Assembly: GCF_001425605.1 (NCBI RefSeq)
Contig: NZ_LMRG01000012.1
Span: 186,889 to 250,888 of the forward strand
From: Rhizobium sp. Leaf453
GTDB lineage: Bacteria; Pseudomonadota; Alphaproteobacteria; Rhizobiales; Rhizobiaceae
Length of the DNA: 64,000 bases
Direction: 5' to 3'
The notes under the pieces were generated by a model. The model saw only the letters and a list, made by a program, of their open reading frames with translations. It did not search any database and was not told where the DNA came from. Positions 19,156 through 27,961 of this stretch are shown in pieces. Every line of letters begins with the position of its first letter. Position 1 is the first letter of the stretch. The position numbers and the translations under genes are program-made.

Positions 19156-19536
19156 TCAGATATCCATCCCCGTCGTATCGGTCTGTTGTCCCGCTGCCTT
19201 GCGCGGTACCCCGTCGTTTTCTTCGATCCGGTCGCGATAAAGCGCGGATTGGCCGAGCAGCATCAGTGTCACCGGCGTCGTCACAACAACGAAGACGATG
19301 ATCAGGATCTCGTGGACGATCCAGCGGTTCTGCAACACGGCAAAGGTAATCATCGAGGCAAGGCAGATCAGGATGATGCCGGCGCTCGCGCCGAGTGTCG
19401 GGGCGTGCAGGCGTCCATAGAAGGTCTTCAGCCGGATCAGGCCCAGAGAGCCGATCAGTGTGATGCCGGAACCCAGAAGCAAAAGGATGCAAACCGGAAT
19501 GGCCGCCCAGGCCGGAAGATCGGTCAGATGGCTCAT
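19156..19536 (-). CDS. phaG: Pha/Mrp cation:proton antiporter subunit G
   Basis: This 126-residue membrane protein has about three hydrophobic segments and the conserved LGLIRLKTFYGRLHAPTLGASAGIILICLASM stretch of MnhG/PhaG. It is the last gene of phaAB-C-D-E-F-G and overlaps phaF by 4 bp. The complex exports K+ or Na+ in exchange for protons and supports growth at alkaline pH; which ion is used cannot be decided from sequence. The C-terminal 25 residues are polar. Confidence 0.93.
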   Translation of the reverse strand: MSHLTDLPAWAAIPVCILLLLGSGITLIGSLGLIRLKTFYGRLHAPTLGASAGIILICLASMITFAVLQNRWIVHEILIIVFVVVTTPVTLMLLGQSALYRDRIEENDGVPRKAAGQQTDTTGMDI

Positions 19537-19814
19537 TCGATTACCTCGCCGCGCATCAGGAACTTGGCAAAGGCGATCGACGACACGAAACCGAGCAGCG
19601 CGATGATCAGGGCTGCCTCGAAATAGATCGTGTTGGCCGTGCGGATGCCGAAGGTGAGCAGAAGCAGCATCGCATTGATGTAAAGCGCATCGAGACCGAG
19701 GATACGATCCTGCGCCCGAGGTCCACGGACCATGCGAAACAGTGCGCAGCCCATGGCGAGGCTCAGCAGGATTTGCGAGGCCAGAATCGACCAGATGATG
19801 AAGAGTTCGCTCAT
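19533..19814 (-). CDS. phaF: Pha/Mrp cation:proton antiporter subunit F
   Basis: This 93-residue protein with three hydrophobic segments carries the RMVRGPRAQDRILGLDALYINAMLLLLTFGIRT core of MnhF/PhaF. It overlaps phaG and phaE by 4 bp on either side. Its length is standard. Confidence 0.93.
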   Translation of the reverse strand: MSELFIIWSILASQILLSLAMGCALFRMVRGPRAQDRILGLDALYINAMLLLLTFGIRTANTIYFEAALIIALLGFVSSIAFAKFLMRGEVIE

Positions 19815-20299
19815 TCGAAGATCTCCTTCAGCGGGGCTTCATAGCGCGTCTTGATCAGCTTGGCCCAGTTGTCACCGTTCTCGAGATCGAGGACATGTAA
19901 CAGGAGCACGCCGGTCTGACGGTCGAACTCGACCCAGGCGGTGCCAGGTGTCGCGGTCAGGATGCAGGCCAGGATCGCTAGCGCGTTCTCATCCTTGAGA
20001 CCGATATCGATGCGGACGAAGCCGGAGTTTGCCGGCTGTGTCCGGGCGCGCAGGATGACCCGCATCACGGCGATATTGGAACGCAGGACATCGACCGCAA
20101 CATGTCCTGCCAGAGTGAAGATGCGATTGAAAGTTTTCAGCTTCGCCTTGTCAGGCTGCAGGTTCACTGTCACCCAGGCGAACGAGATGCCGAGGATGCT
20201 GCCCAGGATGACCTGGCCCGGCGAAAAGGACTGGTTGACCAGCAGCCAGAGTACGAGCAGCGCAAGGGAGAGAAGCGGGTAGGGGAACCAATAGCGCAT
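19811..20299 (-). CDS. phaE: Pha/Mrp cation:proton antiporter subunit E
   Basis: This 162-residue protein begins with hydrophobic segments (WFPYPLLSLALLVLWLLVNQSFSPGQVILGSILGISFAW) and ends with a soluble MnhE domain containing ILTATPGTAWVEFD and VLDLENGDNWAKLIKTRYE. It overlaps phaF by 4 bp and touches phaD at base 20299. Typical of the family in length. Confidence 0.93.
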   Translation of the reverse strand: MRYWFPYPLLSLALLVLWLLVNQSFSPGQVILGSILGISFAWVTVNLQPDKAKLKTFNRIFTLAGHVAVDVLRSNIAVMRVILRARTQPANSGFVRIDIGLKDENALAILACILTATPGTAWVEFDRQTGVLLLHVLDLENGDNWAKLIKTRYEAPLKEIFE

Positions 20300-21924
20300 C
20301 AGTTCGCCCCCGTCTCACCGGCACGCGGCGCCGACATGACCCGGCCGATATAGTTCTGTGGCTGTGAAAGCGCTTTCGCCGTCGCATCCATGTAGCGCAT
20401 GGCCGGACCCGCCTGCAGGCTCAGGAGGACGCAGGCTGTCAGAAGCAGGAGAACGGGCGTGATCTCGATGAGGTAGACGCGCGGGATCGTGCCTTCGATC
20501 GACGTCCAGAAGGTGCGGATACCGACGCGGTTCATCGCGATCATCGCCGCCAGCCCCGAGAGGATCAGCAGGCTGACATAGGTCCATTCCGCCCCCGAGA
20601 TCGGAGCCTCTGCGCCAAGTCCGCCGGGATTGAACAGCCCGTTCAGCATCGCAAACTTTGCGAGAAAGCCGGAGAGCGGCGGCAGGCCGGAAAACAGGAT
20701 GGCGCAGGTACAGAAGCAGAGGCCAAGCACCGCCATGGTGCCGGGCACGGCAACGCCGATCTCCTTTTCCTCCTCGTTCTCGTCGATATCGCCATAGGCT
20801 TCCATCGTGACAGCCAGAACGTCGGCGCCGGCATCGCGGGCGCGCTCGACCAGTTCGATCAGGAGGAAAAAGGCGCAGGTCGTGAGCGTCGAGCTGACGA
20901 GATAGAACAGCGCACCGCCGATCACGGTGCCGTTGCCCAGTCCGATGGCCGCCAGCAGCGTACCGGAGGACACCAGCACGCAATAGCCTGCAAGCCGTCC
21001 CATGGCCTGAGAGGCCAGCACGCCGATGGCGCCGAAACCGATCGTCAGCAGGCCGCCATAGAGAAGGACGGATTGCCCGAAGCCGGCGGAGATGCCGGCG
21101 TCGCCGCCGAACAGCAGCATGGAAAGCCGCAACAGAATGTAGACGCCGACCTTGGTCAGGATCGCGAAGATCGCGGCCACCGGCGGGGTCGCCGCCGAAT
21201 AGGTGGCCGGCAGCCAGAAGCCAAGCGGCCACATGCCAGCCTTGACGAGAAAGGCGATGCCGAGAATGGCTGCTCCTGCTTCCATCAGCATGCGGCTTTC
21301 GGGGCCGACGGTGGTGATTCTCAGCCCCAGATCGGCCATGTTCAGCGTGCCGGTCGCGCCGTAGATCAGGCTGACGCCGATCAAAAACAGAGAGGACGCC
21401 GCAAGGTTGATCGCGATGTAATGCAGCCCCGCCTTGACGCGCACCATGCCGGAACCGTGCAGCAGCAACCCGTAAGAGGCAGCAAGCATCATCTCGAAGA
21501 AGACGAAAAGATTGAACAGGTCGCCGGTCAGGAAGGCACCGTTGACACCGGCCAGCATCAACTGGAGCAGCGAATGGAAATGATGGCCCGCGCGATGCCA
21601 TTTCGCCATCGAAAACATCTGCGTCGCGATCATGAGCACGGCGGTCAAGACCAGCATCAGCGCCGACAGGCGATCCAGCACCAGGACGATGCCGAATGGC
21701 GCTGGCCAGTTGCCAAGCAGATAGACACCGGTGCCCGGCGTGCCCACGGGCGCATTCGCGGCTGCTCGCATGAGCAACACGCTGATGATGAAGACCACGA
21801 GGGTCGATCCGAAGGCGATTACGCCCTTCAGTGTCCGGTTGCGCTCATCCACAGGTATCAGGCCAGCTGCGGTGATTATCGGCAGCAGGATCGGCAGGAT
21901 GATCAGATGTTGAATCCAGTTCAT
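20299..21924 (-). CDS. phaD: Pha/Mrp cation:proton antiporter subunit D
   Basis: This 541-residue subunit with about 14 membrane helices is homologous to respiratory complex I antiporter-like subunits and forms a proton or cation channel. Conserved features include LFNLFVFFEMMLAASYGLLL and the lysine region FLVKAGMWPLGFWLP. I start it at the ATG at 21924 because GGAAGGGAG lies about 8 bases upstream; the ATG at 21951 would add MWTEGSSDG and overlap phaC. An acidic loop (DIDENEEEKEIG, about residue 385) is an unusual insert in an otherwise hydrophobic protein. Confidence 0.93.
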   Translation of the reverse strand: MNWIQHLIILPILLPIITAAGLIPVDERNRTLKGVIAFGSTLVVFIISVLLMRAAANAPVGTPGTGVYLLGNWPAPFGIVLVLDRLSALMLVLTAVLMIATQMFSMAKWHRAGHHFHSLLQLMLAGVNGAFLTGDLFNLFVFFEMMLAASYGLLLHGSGMVRVKAGLHYIAINLAASSLFLIGVSLIYGATGTLNMADLGLRITTVGPESRMLMEAGAAILGIAFLVKAGMWPLGFWLPATYSAATPPVAAIFAILTKVGVYILLRLSMLLFGGDAGISAGFGQSVLLYGGLLTIGFGAIGVLASQAMGRLAGYCVLVSSGTLLAAIGLGNGTVIGGALFYLVSSTLTTCAFFLLIELVERARDAGADVLAVTMEAYGDIDENEEEKEIGVAVPGTMAVLGLCFCTCAILFSGLPPLSGFLAKFAMLNGLFNPGGLGAEAPISGAEWTYVSLLILSGLAAMIAMNRVGIRTFWTSIEGTIPRVYLIEITPVLLLLTACVLLSLQAGPAMRYMDATAKALSQPQNYIGRVMSAPRAGETGAN

Positions 21925-21931
21925 CCCGTCG

Positions 21932-22267
21932 CTACTCCCTTCCGTCCACATGGTCGGTGCCGGTGAGGCCGCGCGAGGCGAGCAACACGACGAGGAAGAG
22001 CGCCGTCATGGCAAAGCCGATGACGATTGCCGTGAGAACCAGCGCCTGCGGGATCGGATCGGTATGGGTCAGCAAACCGCCGGCGCCACCCTTCTCGACG
22101 ATCGGCGGCGCGTTCACCCGTAGCCGTCCCATGCCGAAGATGAAGAGGTTGACCGCATAGGACAGCAGCGACAGGCCGATGATGACCTGATAGGTACGCG
22201 GCCGGAAGAGCAGCCAGACACCCGAAGCCGTGAGGACACCAATACCAGCCGAGAGCACGAGTTCCAT
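21932..22267 (-). CDS. phaC: Pha/Mrp cation:proton antiporter subunit C
   Basis: This 111-residue protein resembles NuoK, with three hydrophobic segments and the conserved YQVIIGLSLLSYAVNLFIFGMGRL and DPIPQALVLTAIVIGFAMTAL motifs of MnhC/PhaC. It starts on the base where the A/B fusion gene ends and stops 7 bp before phaD. Not to be confused with the polyhydroxyalkanoate synthase that shares this symbol. Confidence 0.93.
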   Translation of the reverse strand: MELVLSAGIGVLTASGVWLLFRPRTYQVIIGLSLLSYAVNLFIFGMGRLRVNAPPIVEKGGAGGLLTHTDPIPQALVLTAIVIGFAMTALFLVVLLASRGLTGTDHVDGRE

Positions 22268-25176
22268 CAGGCGTTCTCCTTCGCGGCCATTTTCGCAGCC
22301 CGCATCTGGGCGCGGGGGGCGCGCACGGACTGGTGCGCGAGTGCGATCAGGATCAGGACGGTCGCTCCCAGGACCAGTGCAAATACGCCGAGATCAAACA
22401 GGATGGCGGTGGCCAGCGGTATTTTGCCCAGCACCGGCAGGGAGGCATACTGCGCGTGCGAGGTCAGGAATGGATAGCCGAACAACCACGAGCCGAGGCC
22501 GGTGGCGGTGGCAACCAGCAGCCCGATCGCCATCCAGCGCAGCGGATGGATCCGAAGTCGTTCCTCGACCCAGCGGGTGCCGCCCGCCATGTATTGCAGG
22601 ATGAAGGCGATCGACATGGCGATACCGGCCGCAAAGCCGCCACCCGGCAGGTCATGCCCGCGGAAGAACAGGAAGGCGGCCAGCATGCCGATGACCGGGA
22701 ACATCCAGCGCATGATGACGGAAGGCACCAACAGGTACTCTGCGATACTGTCGCCCTTCTTGCGGTCGGGATGATCGTCGTCGAAGGCGTTCTGCACGCG
22801 CTGCTGCTCCGGTGTTTCCAGGCTCTCGGTGGCCGGGCGGAAGCGCAGTAGCAGCGCGAAGACGGTCAGCGCGACGATGCAGAGAACTGCGATTTCGCCC
22901 AGCGTGTCGAAGCCACGGAAGTCGACGAGGATGACGTTGACGACATTGGTGCCGCCGCCCTCGCTATAGGCGCGCTCGAGGAAGTAGCTGGAGATGGTTT
23001 CCGGCAGTTCGCGCGTCATCACCGTGTAGGAGATCAGCATCATGCCGATGCCGGCGAAGACGGCGGTCGCGAGGTCGCGCAGGCGGCGCAGACGCGTGGA
23101 GATCGTCATCAGTTCCGGATCGTCGGGATTTTCGATTCGCTTTGGCAGCCACCGCAAGCCCAGCAAAATCAGCACGGTCGTGACGATTTCGACGAGAAGC
23201 TGGGTGGCCGCAAGGTCCGGCGCGGAGAGCCAGACGAAGGTGAGGCAGGTCACCAGGCCCGCGCCGCCGAGCAGAACGAGTGCCGCCAGCCGGTGGAATT
23301 TCGCCTGATAGGCGGCACCGATGGCGCAGATCATGCCGATCAGCCAGATCAGCGCGAAGGCGGGATCGATGCTGCGGAAGGCGATAGCGGCCGGCTTGAA
23401 ACCTTGCAGCAGCAGCGTGACTGCGGCAGCAACCAGAGCAACGGCGACCAGGATGCGCATCTGCGGCTGCAGGCGGCGGGTGCCGGCGCGCATTTCGATC
23501 GATCGCGCCCATTTCCATGAAAGCGTAACCAGCACCCGCTCGAAAATACGCTGGCCTTCAAGGCGACGGAAGAAGGGCGGGCCTTCGATGCTGGTCGTGA
23601 GATAGGGCTTCATCACCAGGAATAACCCGACGCCGCAGACAAGTGCGATGAGGCTCATGAACAGTGGCAAGTTCCAGCCGTGCCAGACGGCGAGACTGTA
23701 GACCGGGGTAGCAATGCCGAGCACTGACTGGACGGCGGTATGCAGGAACGGGCCGATGGTCAGCGCCGGGATGACGCCGACGACAAGGCAGGAGAAGACG
23801 AGGAAATAGATCGGCGCAAGCATCCAGTGCGGCGGCTCGTGCGGCACCTTCGGCAGGTCCTGCGGCGGCGGCCCGAAGAAGACGCTGTGGATGAAGCGGA
23901 TCGAATAGGTCACCGCGAACATGCTGGCGATGGTCGCCACATAGGGCGTCAGCGTGTCCAGGATGTTGTATTTGTGGGTTTCGATCGCCTCGGCAAAGAA
24001 CATTTCCTTCGACAGGAAGCCATTGAGCAGCGGCACGCCCGCCATCGATGCACTCGCGACCATGGCGAGCGTCGCGGTGATCGGCATGTAGCGGAAGAGA
24101 CCGCTTAATCGCCGCATGTCGCGCGTGCCGGTTTCATGGTCGATGATCCCCGCCGCCATGAACAGCGAAGCCTTGAAGGTCGCATGGTTCATGGTGTGGA
24201 AGATCGCAGCGACCGCCGCGAGCGGGCTACCGAGGCTGAGCAGGACTGTGATCAGGCCGAGATGGCTGATGGTCGAATAGGCCAGCAGCCCCTTCAGGTC
24301 CTGCTGGAAGATCGCGAAATAGGCGCCGAGTAACAGGGTGGTCAGCCCTGCGAGGCCGACAATCCAGAACCATTCGTCGGTTCCGGCCATGACCGGCCAG
24401 AGCCGGGTCAGCAGAAAGACGCCGGCTTTGACCAGGGTCGCCGAATGCAGATAGGCCGAAACCGGCGTCGGCGCCGCCATCGCATGCGGCAACCAGAAAT
24501 GAAACGGAAACTGCGCGCTCTTGGTCAGCACCCCAAGCAGGATCAGGATCAGCACTGTCGTGTAAAGCGGATGGTCGCGGATCACGTTGCCGGAGGAGAG
24601 GACTACATCGAGATCATAGCTGCCGACGATATGGCCGATCAGCATCAGGCCGACAAACATGCACAGACCGCCCGTGCCGGTGACGGTCAGCGCCATGCGT
24701 GCGCCGTCGCGGGCGTTGGCATTGTGATGCCAGTAGCCGATCAGCAGGAAGGAGATAATGCTGGTCAGTTCCCAGAAGATGGCGAGCAGTATGAGGTTTC
24801 CGGAAAGAACCACGCCGAGCATGGCGCCCATGAAGGCGAGGAACAGCGCGAAGAAGCGCGGCACGGGGTCGCTCGCCGACATGTAGTAGCGTGCGTAGAT
24901 CACCACGAGCAGGCCGATCGCTGCGACCAGGCTCGCGAACATCCACGCGAATCCGTCCATTCGCAGCGTCAGGTTGAGCCCGAGTTCCGGCAGCCATGCC
25001 GCATCGTAACGAAGGGGCGTGCCCGACGAAATGACGGTGTAGAGGCCGGCGGAGATGACGAGGCAGAGCAGCGCGATCGAACCTGCGAGCCACGCGGCAG
25101 CAGTGCCCTTTTGCGTCGGAATACAGATTGCAGCGAGGCTCCCTGCGAATGGTGCAAGGACCAGAATCAAAAGCAA
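22267..25176 (-). CDS. phaAB: Pha/Mrp cation:proton antiporter fused subunit A/B
   Basis: This is the largest antiporter subunit: a NuoL-like A domain (about 1-620, with ATLVKAGVFLLTRLWPVM and AIFHTMNHATFKASLFMAAGIID) followed by an MnhB domain (GHDLPGGGFAAGIAMSIAFILQYMAGG). The A-B fusion is the group 2 arrangement known from rhizobial pha. The start is uncertain. The frame is open to 25425 but the extra N-terminus does not look membrane-like. I place it at TTG 25176, just before the first helix (about 969 residues). Alternatives are GTG at 25263, or ATA at 25194, which is the best spaced behind an AGGGAA. Confidence 0.85.
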   Translation of the reverse strand: MLLILVLAPFAGSLAAICIPTQKGTAAAWLAGSIALLCLVISAGLYTVISSGTPLRYDAAWLPELGLNLTLRMDGFAWMFASLVAAIGLLVVIYARYYMSASDPVPRFFALFLAFMGAMLGVVLSGNLILLAIFWELTSIISFLLIGYWHHNANARDGARMALTVTGTGGLCMFVGLMLIGHIVGSYDLDVVLSSGNVIRDHPLYTTVLILILLGVLTKSAQFPFHFWLPHAMAAPTPVSAYLHSATLVKAGVFLLTRLWPVMAGTDEWFWIVGLAGLTTLLLGAYFAIFQQDLKGLLAYSTISHLGLITVLLSLGSPLAAVAAIFHTMNHATFKASLFMAAGIIDHETGTRDMRRLSGLFRYMPITATLAMVASASMAGVPLLNGFLSKEMFFAEAIETHKYNILDTLTPYVATIASMFAVTYSIRFIHSVFFGPPPQDLPKVPHEPPHWMLAPIYFLVFSCLVVGVIPALTIGPFLHTAVQSVLGIATPVYSLAVWHGWNLPLFMSLIALVCGVGLFLVMKPYLTTSIEGPPFFRRLEGQRIFERVLVTLSWKWARSIEMRAGTRRLQPQMRILVAVALVAAAVTLLLQGFKPAAIAFRSIDPAFALIWLIGMICAIGAAYQAKFHRLAALVLLGGAGLVTCLTFVWLSAPDLAATQLLVEIVTTVLILLGLRWLPKRIENPDDPELMTISTRLRRLRDLATAVFAGIGMMLISYTVMTRELPETISSYFLERAYSEGGGTNVVNVILVDFRGFDTLGEIAVLCIVALTVFALLLRFRPATESLETPEQQRVQNAFDDDHPDRKKGDSIAEYLLVPSVIMRWMFPVIGMLAAFLFFRGHDLPGGGFAAGIAMSIAFILQYMAGGTRWVEERLRIHPLRWMAIGLLVATATGLGSWLFGYPFLTSHAQYASLPVLGKIPLATAILFDLGVFALVLGATVLILIALAHQSVRAPRAQMRAAKMAAKENA

Positions 25177-25263
25177 TGTCGCTGCGGTTTCTATCTGCCC
25201 GTTCCCTAAATCTTTCCACCTGAAAAGGACCGCAGAGGTCCGCGAAGGTTTTGCCGTTGCCAC

Positions 25264-25581
25264 ATCGTGACAGGCACCCAAATTGCATCGAAGAACGACA
25301 CATGGGCATATGTTTTTATGTCTGCTTTCCTCCGCGATGCCAACCCGCCGAAGCGATAAAAAACGCCTGCTGCGGCAATTCGGTCCACCGTTTGTATTGA
25401 GAACGGAATCCGCGGCTTTTACCACTGCCTGCCGGGTGTCGGTGTCTTCCGGAAATATTCAGGCATCATTTTTGTAACGAAATGTAAGTGGCCAATATCA
25501 GGAAATGTTTCGACACGGAAAACGCGCGATGGGAGCCGGTGGATTGCGTGCGTTTTGACCCGGTACTGGTATAAATGGACC
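25264..25581. other. Intergenic region between phaAB and the two-component system
   Basis: This divergent promoter region holds the leader of the pha operon on one side and of the response-regulator gene on the other. No gene is supported. I see no strong repeats or terminators in it. Confidence 0.35.
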
Positions 25582-26295
25582 ATGGACACAACACCGCACA
25601 TTCTGGTCGTCGATGACGACCCTGAAATTCGCCGCCTGCTCGGAAAGTATCTCGACGGGCAAGGCTTTCGCGTCAGCCTGGCTGGAAGCCGAGGGGAATG
25701 CGAAGCAAAGCTCGCCGAACTGAAGATCGACCTGCTCGTTCTTGATGTCATGCTGCCAGATGGGTCGGGGCTCGATCTGTGCCGGGCCTTGCGCGGTCGC
25801 ATGCCGCAGCTGTCGGTCATCCTGCTGACCGCGTTGAAGGAAGATGTCGACCGGATCATCGGGCTCGAATTCGGTGCCGATGATTATCTCGGCAAGCCGT
25901 TCAATCCACGCGAATTGGCCGCCCGCATCCGGGCCGTCCTCCGGCGCGGCAAGAGCGAGCCACAACCTGCCGGCAGCCGCCAATATGTCTTTGCCAATTA
26001 TGTCGCCGATATCGAAAGCCGGACGCTCGTCGCGCCGGACGGCAGTTCGGTCGATCTGACGGGTGGCGAGTTCGAATTGCTGATGGTCTTCCTGCAGCGT
26101 CCGGGTCGCGTCCTGTCACGCGATTCGTTGCTGGACCTGACGCAGGGGCGCACGGCCGATCCCTTCGACCGTTCGATCGACATTCTCGTCAGCCGTCTTC
26201 GCCGCAAGCTGGGCGATGCCAGTGTCTTCAACATGCTGAAGACCGTCCGCAACAAGGGGTACCAGCTGGCCGTTCCCGTCGAACGGAGCAATTAG
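25582..26295 (+). CDS. OmpR-family response regulator
   Basis: This 237-residue regulator has a receiver domain (1-120; acidic pocket DDD at 11-13, phosphoacceptor Asp55 in LLVLDVMLPDGSG, and the conserved Lys in YLGKPFNPRELAARI) and a winged-helix DNA-binding domain (about 140-235, ending LRRKLGD...LKTVRNKGYQL). It lies 2 bp before a histidine kinase gene and is surely its partner. I chose ATG 25582 (MDTTPHILVV) over an upstream ATG at 25555 because the receiver fold begins there. The stimulus and targets are unknown. Confidence 0.93.
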   Translation: MDTTPHILVVDDDPEIRRLLGKYLDGQGFRVSLAGSRGECEAKLAELKIDLLVLDVMLPDGSGLDLCRALRGRMPQLSVILLTALKEDVDRIIGLEFGADDYLGKPFNPRELAARIRAVLRRGKSEPQPAGSRQYVFANYVADIESRTLVAPDGSSVDLTGGEFELLMVFLQRPGRVLSRDSLLDLTQGRTADPFDRSIDILVSRLRRKLGDASVFNMLKTVRNKGYQLAVPVERSN

Positions 26296-26297
26296 CC

Positions 26298-27551
26298 ATG
26301 TGGTCCCTGCGCACCCGGTTCACCGCGCTCCTGGTCATCTCCGTCGTGCTGGTCCTCGTGGTCGCCGCCTTCGTCACGGCAACGCTTGTGCGCAAGCCGC
26401 CGGAAGCCATGTTCGATCGAGTTTTGGCGGAAAAGGCCGAACTCGCCGTCATGCTGCTGCGCGCGGACCCTGCAGCGGCAGAGGCGATGAATATTCCGAT
26501 TCGGCCTGAGCCCGGCAAGGATCGCATCGATCAGGAACGGACGGACAGCCTGATGGTGGAGGCGCGGCGCCTCGGTTACAAGTCCGATTCCGTCGTCCTC
26601 AAAAGTTTCAACATGCACGCCAAGGATATTGCCGTGCGGCTCGATGATGGCCGTTGGGCCTTCCTCGATTTTCCAGGCCCTGGGCCGTTCCCCTATCTGC
26701 CGCTTGCCTTCTATCTGGCGCTGGTCGCCGTGGGCATGGCCGGTATCTCCGCCTATGTCAGCAATGTCATGATGCGGCCGTTGCGTTTGCTCGACGAGAC
26801 CATTGCCAAGATCCGGCCCGATGGCATCATTCCCGAGCTGCCGGAAACCGGCCCGGTGGAGGTGCGCACGACGGCAAAGACCATCAATCGGCTGGCGACG
26901 CGTCTCAACGCAGCGGTTTCGAGCCGCATGCGCATGATTGCGGCCGCCGGCCATGACATGCGCACGCCGATGACACGCATGCGTCTGCGGGCGGAATTCG
27001 TCGGTGACGGCGAGGACCGGCAGTCCTGGCTGAAGGATCTCGACGAACTCGATCATATCGCCGACAGCGCCATCCGGCTGGTCCGGGAGGAAGTCAGCCC
27101 TGCAGCGCGCGAAAAGGTGGCGCTGGATGTGGTCCTGAAATCCGTCGCCGACGAAATCCGCGAGACTGACCTGCCGGTCGAGCAGGGCTCTGTGTTGCGC
27201 GCCGATGTCAAGGGTTCGCCCTTCGCGTTGAAACGTGCGGTGCGTAATCTGGTCATCAATGCCGCGACGCATGGGCTCGGCGCTCGCGTCTCTCTGTCCA
27301 ATACAGGCGAGGAAGCCATTCTGACCATCCGTGATAGCGGCCCCGGCATTCCGCAGGAGTTGCTCGACCGCGTGTTCGAGCCCTTCTTCCGGGTTGACGA
27401 GGCGCGTCGGCAGCTGGTGCCCGGCGCGGGCCTTGGCCTCGCCATTTCCCGCGAGATCATCGAGAACCATGGCGGCACGATCACCATCGTCAACCGTCGC
27501 GAAGGCGGCCTGATCCAGACCGTTCGTCTGCCGCTTTGCGCTGCTGCATAG
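26298..27551 (+). CDS. Sensor histidine kinase
   Basis: This 417-residue inner-membrane kinase has a first membrane helix at about 9-30, a periplasmic loop of about 100 residues, a second helix at 132-156, a HAMP segment, and the H-box AAAGHDMRTPMTRMRLRAEF with the phospho-accepting His219. The ATPase domain has an N-box (NLVINAATHG), DSGPGIP and GAGLGLAI. The layout is EnvZ-like. The preceding response regulator is its likely partner. The periplasmic segment has no recognisable ligand domain. Confidence 0.93.
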   Translation: MWSLRTRFTALLVISVVLVLVVAAFVTATLVRKPPEAMFDRVLAEKAELAVMLLRADPAAAEAMNIPIRPEPGKDRIDQERTDSLMVEARRLGYKSDSVVLKSFNMHAKDIAVRLDDGRWAFLDFPGPGPFPYLPLAFYLALVAVGMAGISAYVSNVMMRPLRLLDETIAKIRPDGIIPELPETGPVEVRTTAKTINRLATRLNAAVSSRMRMIAAAGHDMRTPMTRMRLRAEFVGDGEDRQSWLKDLDELDHIADSAIRLVREEVSPAAREKVALDVVLKSVADEIRETDLPVEQGSVLRADVKGSPFALKRAVRNLVINAATHGLGARVSLSNTGEEAILTIRDSGPGIPQELLDRVFEPFFRVDEARRQLVPGAGLGLAISREIIENHGGTITIVNRREGGLIQTVRLPLCAAA

Positions 27552-27565
27552 GCTTGATCTTCCTT

Positions 27566-27683
27566 CCGTCATCTCTGTGCTTGTCACAGAGATCCAGCCA
27601 GCTCAAGTCTTTGAGCTGAAAGAGTCTTTTGACCCGACGGACGTCGGGTCGCTGGATACTCGCCACAAGGGCGAGTATGACGG
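27566..27683. repeat. Mosaic palindromic element with four nested hairpins
   Basis: Outer ends CCGTCAT (27566-27572) and ATGACGG (27677-27683) pair. Inside lie four hairpins: ATCTCTGTG/CACAGAGAT (27571-27593), AGCTCAA/TTGAGCT (27600-27617), GACCCGACG/CGTCGGGTC (27631-27650) and ATACTCGCC/GGCGAGTAT (27656-27678). TCCAGC and GCTGGA also pair between arms. This is the architecture of rhizobial intergenic mosaic repeats. Confidence 0.85.
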
Positions 27684-27886
27684 AGAGTGGGGTGCCACGT
27701 CGTCAAACAATCAGTTTAGGGTGTCAGCAGACCGGCTGCAGTATGCATGGCCGGACGGGCGGAAACCAACCGCAGTCAACTGTTGCAGATGTTGGCTGGC
27801 AGGTGGGTATCGATAGGTGCGCAACCTGTGGCCCTCGTTATCCGATAGCCTTCACACATTGGATTATCAACGCCCAATCCGGGCAC

Positions 27887-27922
27887 AAAAAAACGCGGCA
27901 GGTTGAACCTGTCGCGTTTTTT
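27887..27922 (-). terminator. Factor-independent terminator downstream of the NodT-like gene
   Basis: A long stem (AAAAAACGCGGCAGGTT with AACCTGTCGCGTTTTTT, one G-T wobble) is flanked by T-runs on both strands. It lies 40 bp after the end of the reverse-strand outer-membrane protein gene and could also stop transcripts from the two-component operon. Confidence 0.85.
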
Positions 27923-27961
27923 ATCTTGTGCAAACCCGCCATCTGCTGACGGGCCTATGTG

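Larger units (their letters stand above)
27552..27961. other. Convergent intergenic region between the kinase and the NodT-like gene
   Basis: About 410 bp holding the mosaic palindrome, a bidirectional terminator and roughly 200 bp with nothing I can assign. Short open frames here run through the palindromes and look accidental. Confidence 0.5.

Noticed and set aside
27577..27949. Short forward open frames after the histidine kinase
   Set aside because: They run through the mosaic palindrome and the terminator and show no resemblance to known proteins.
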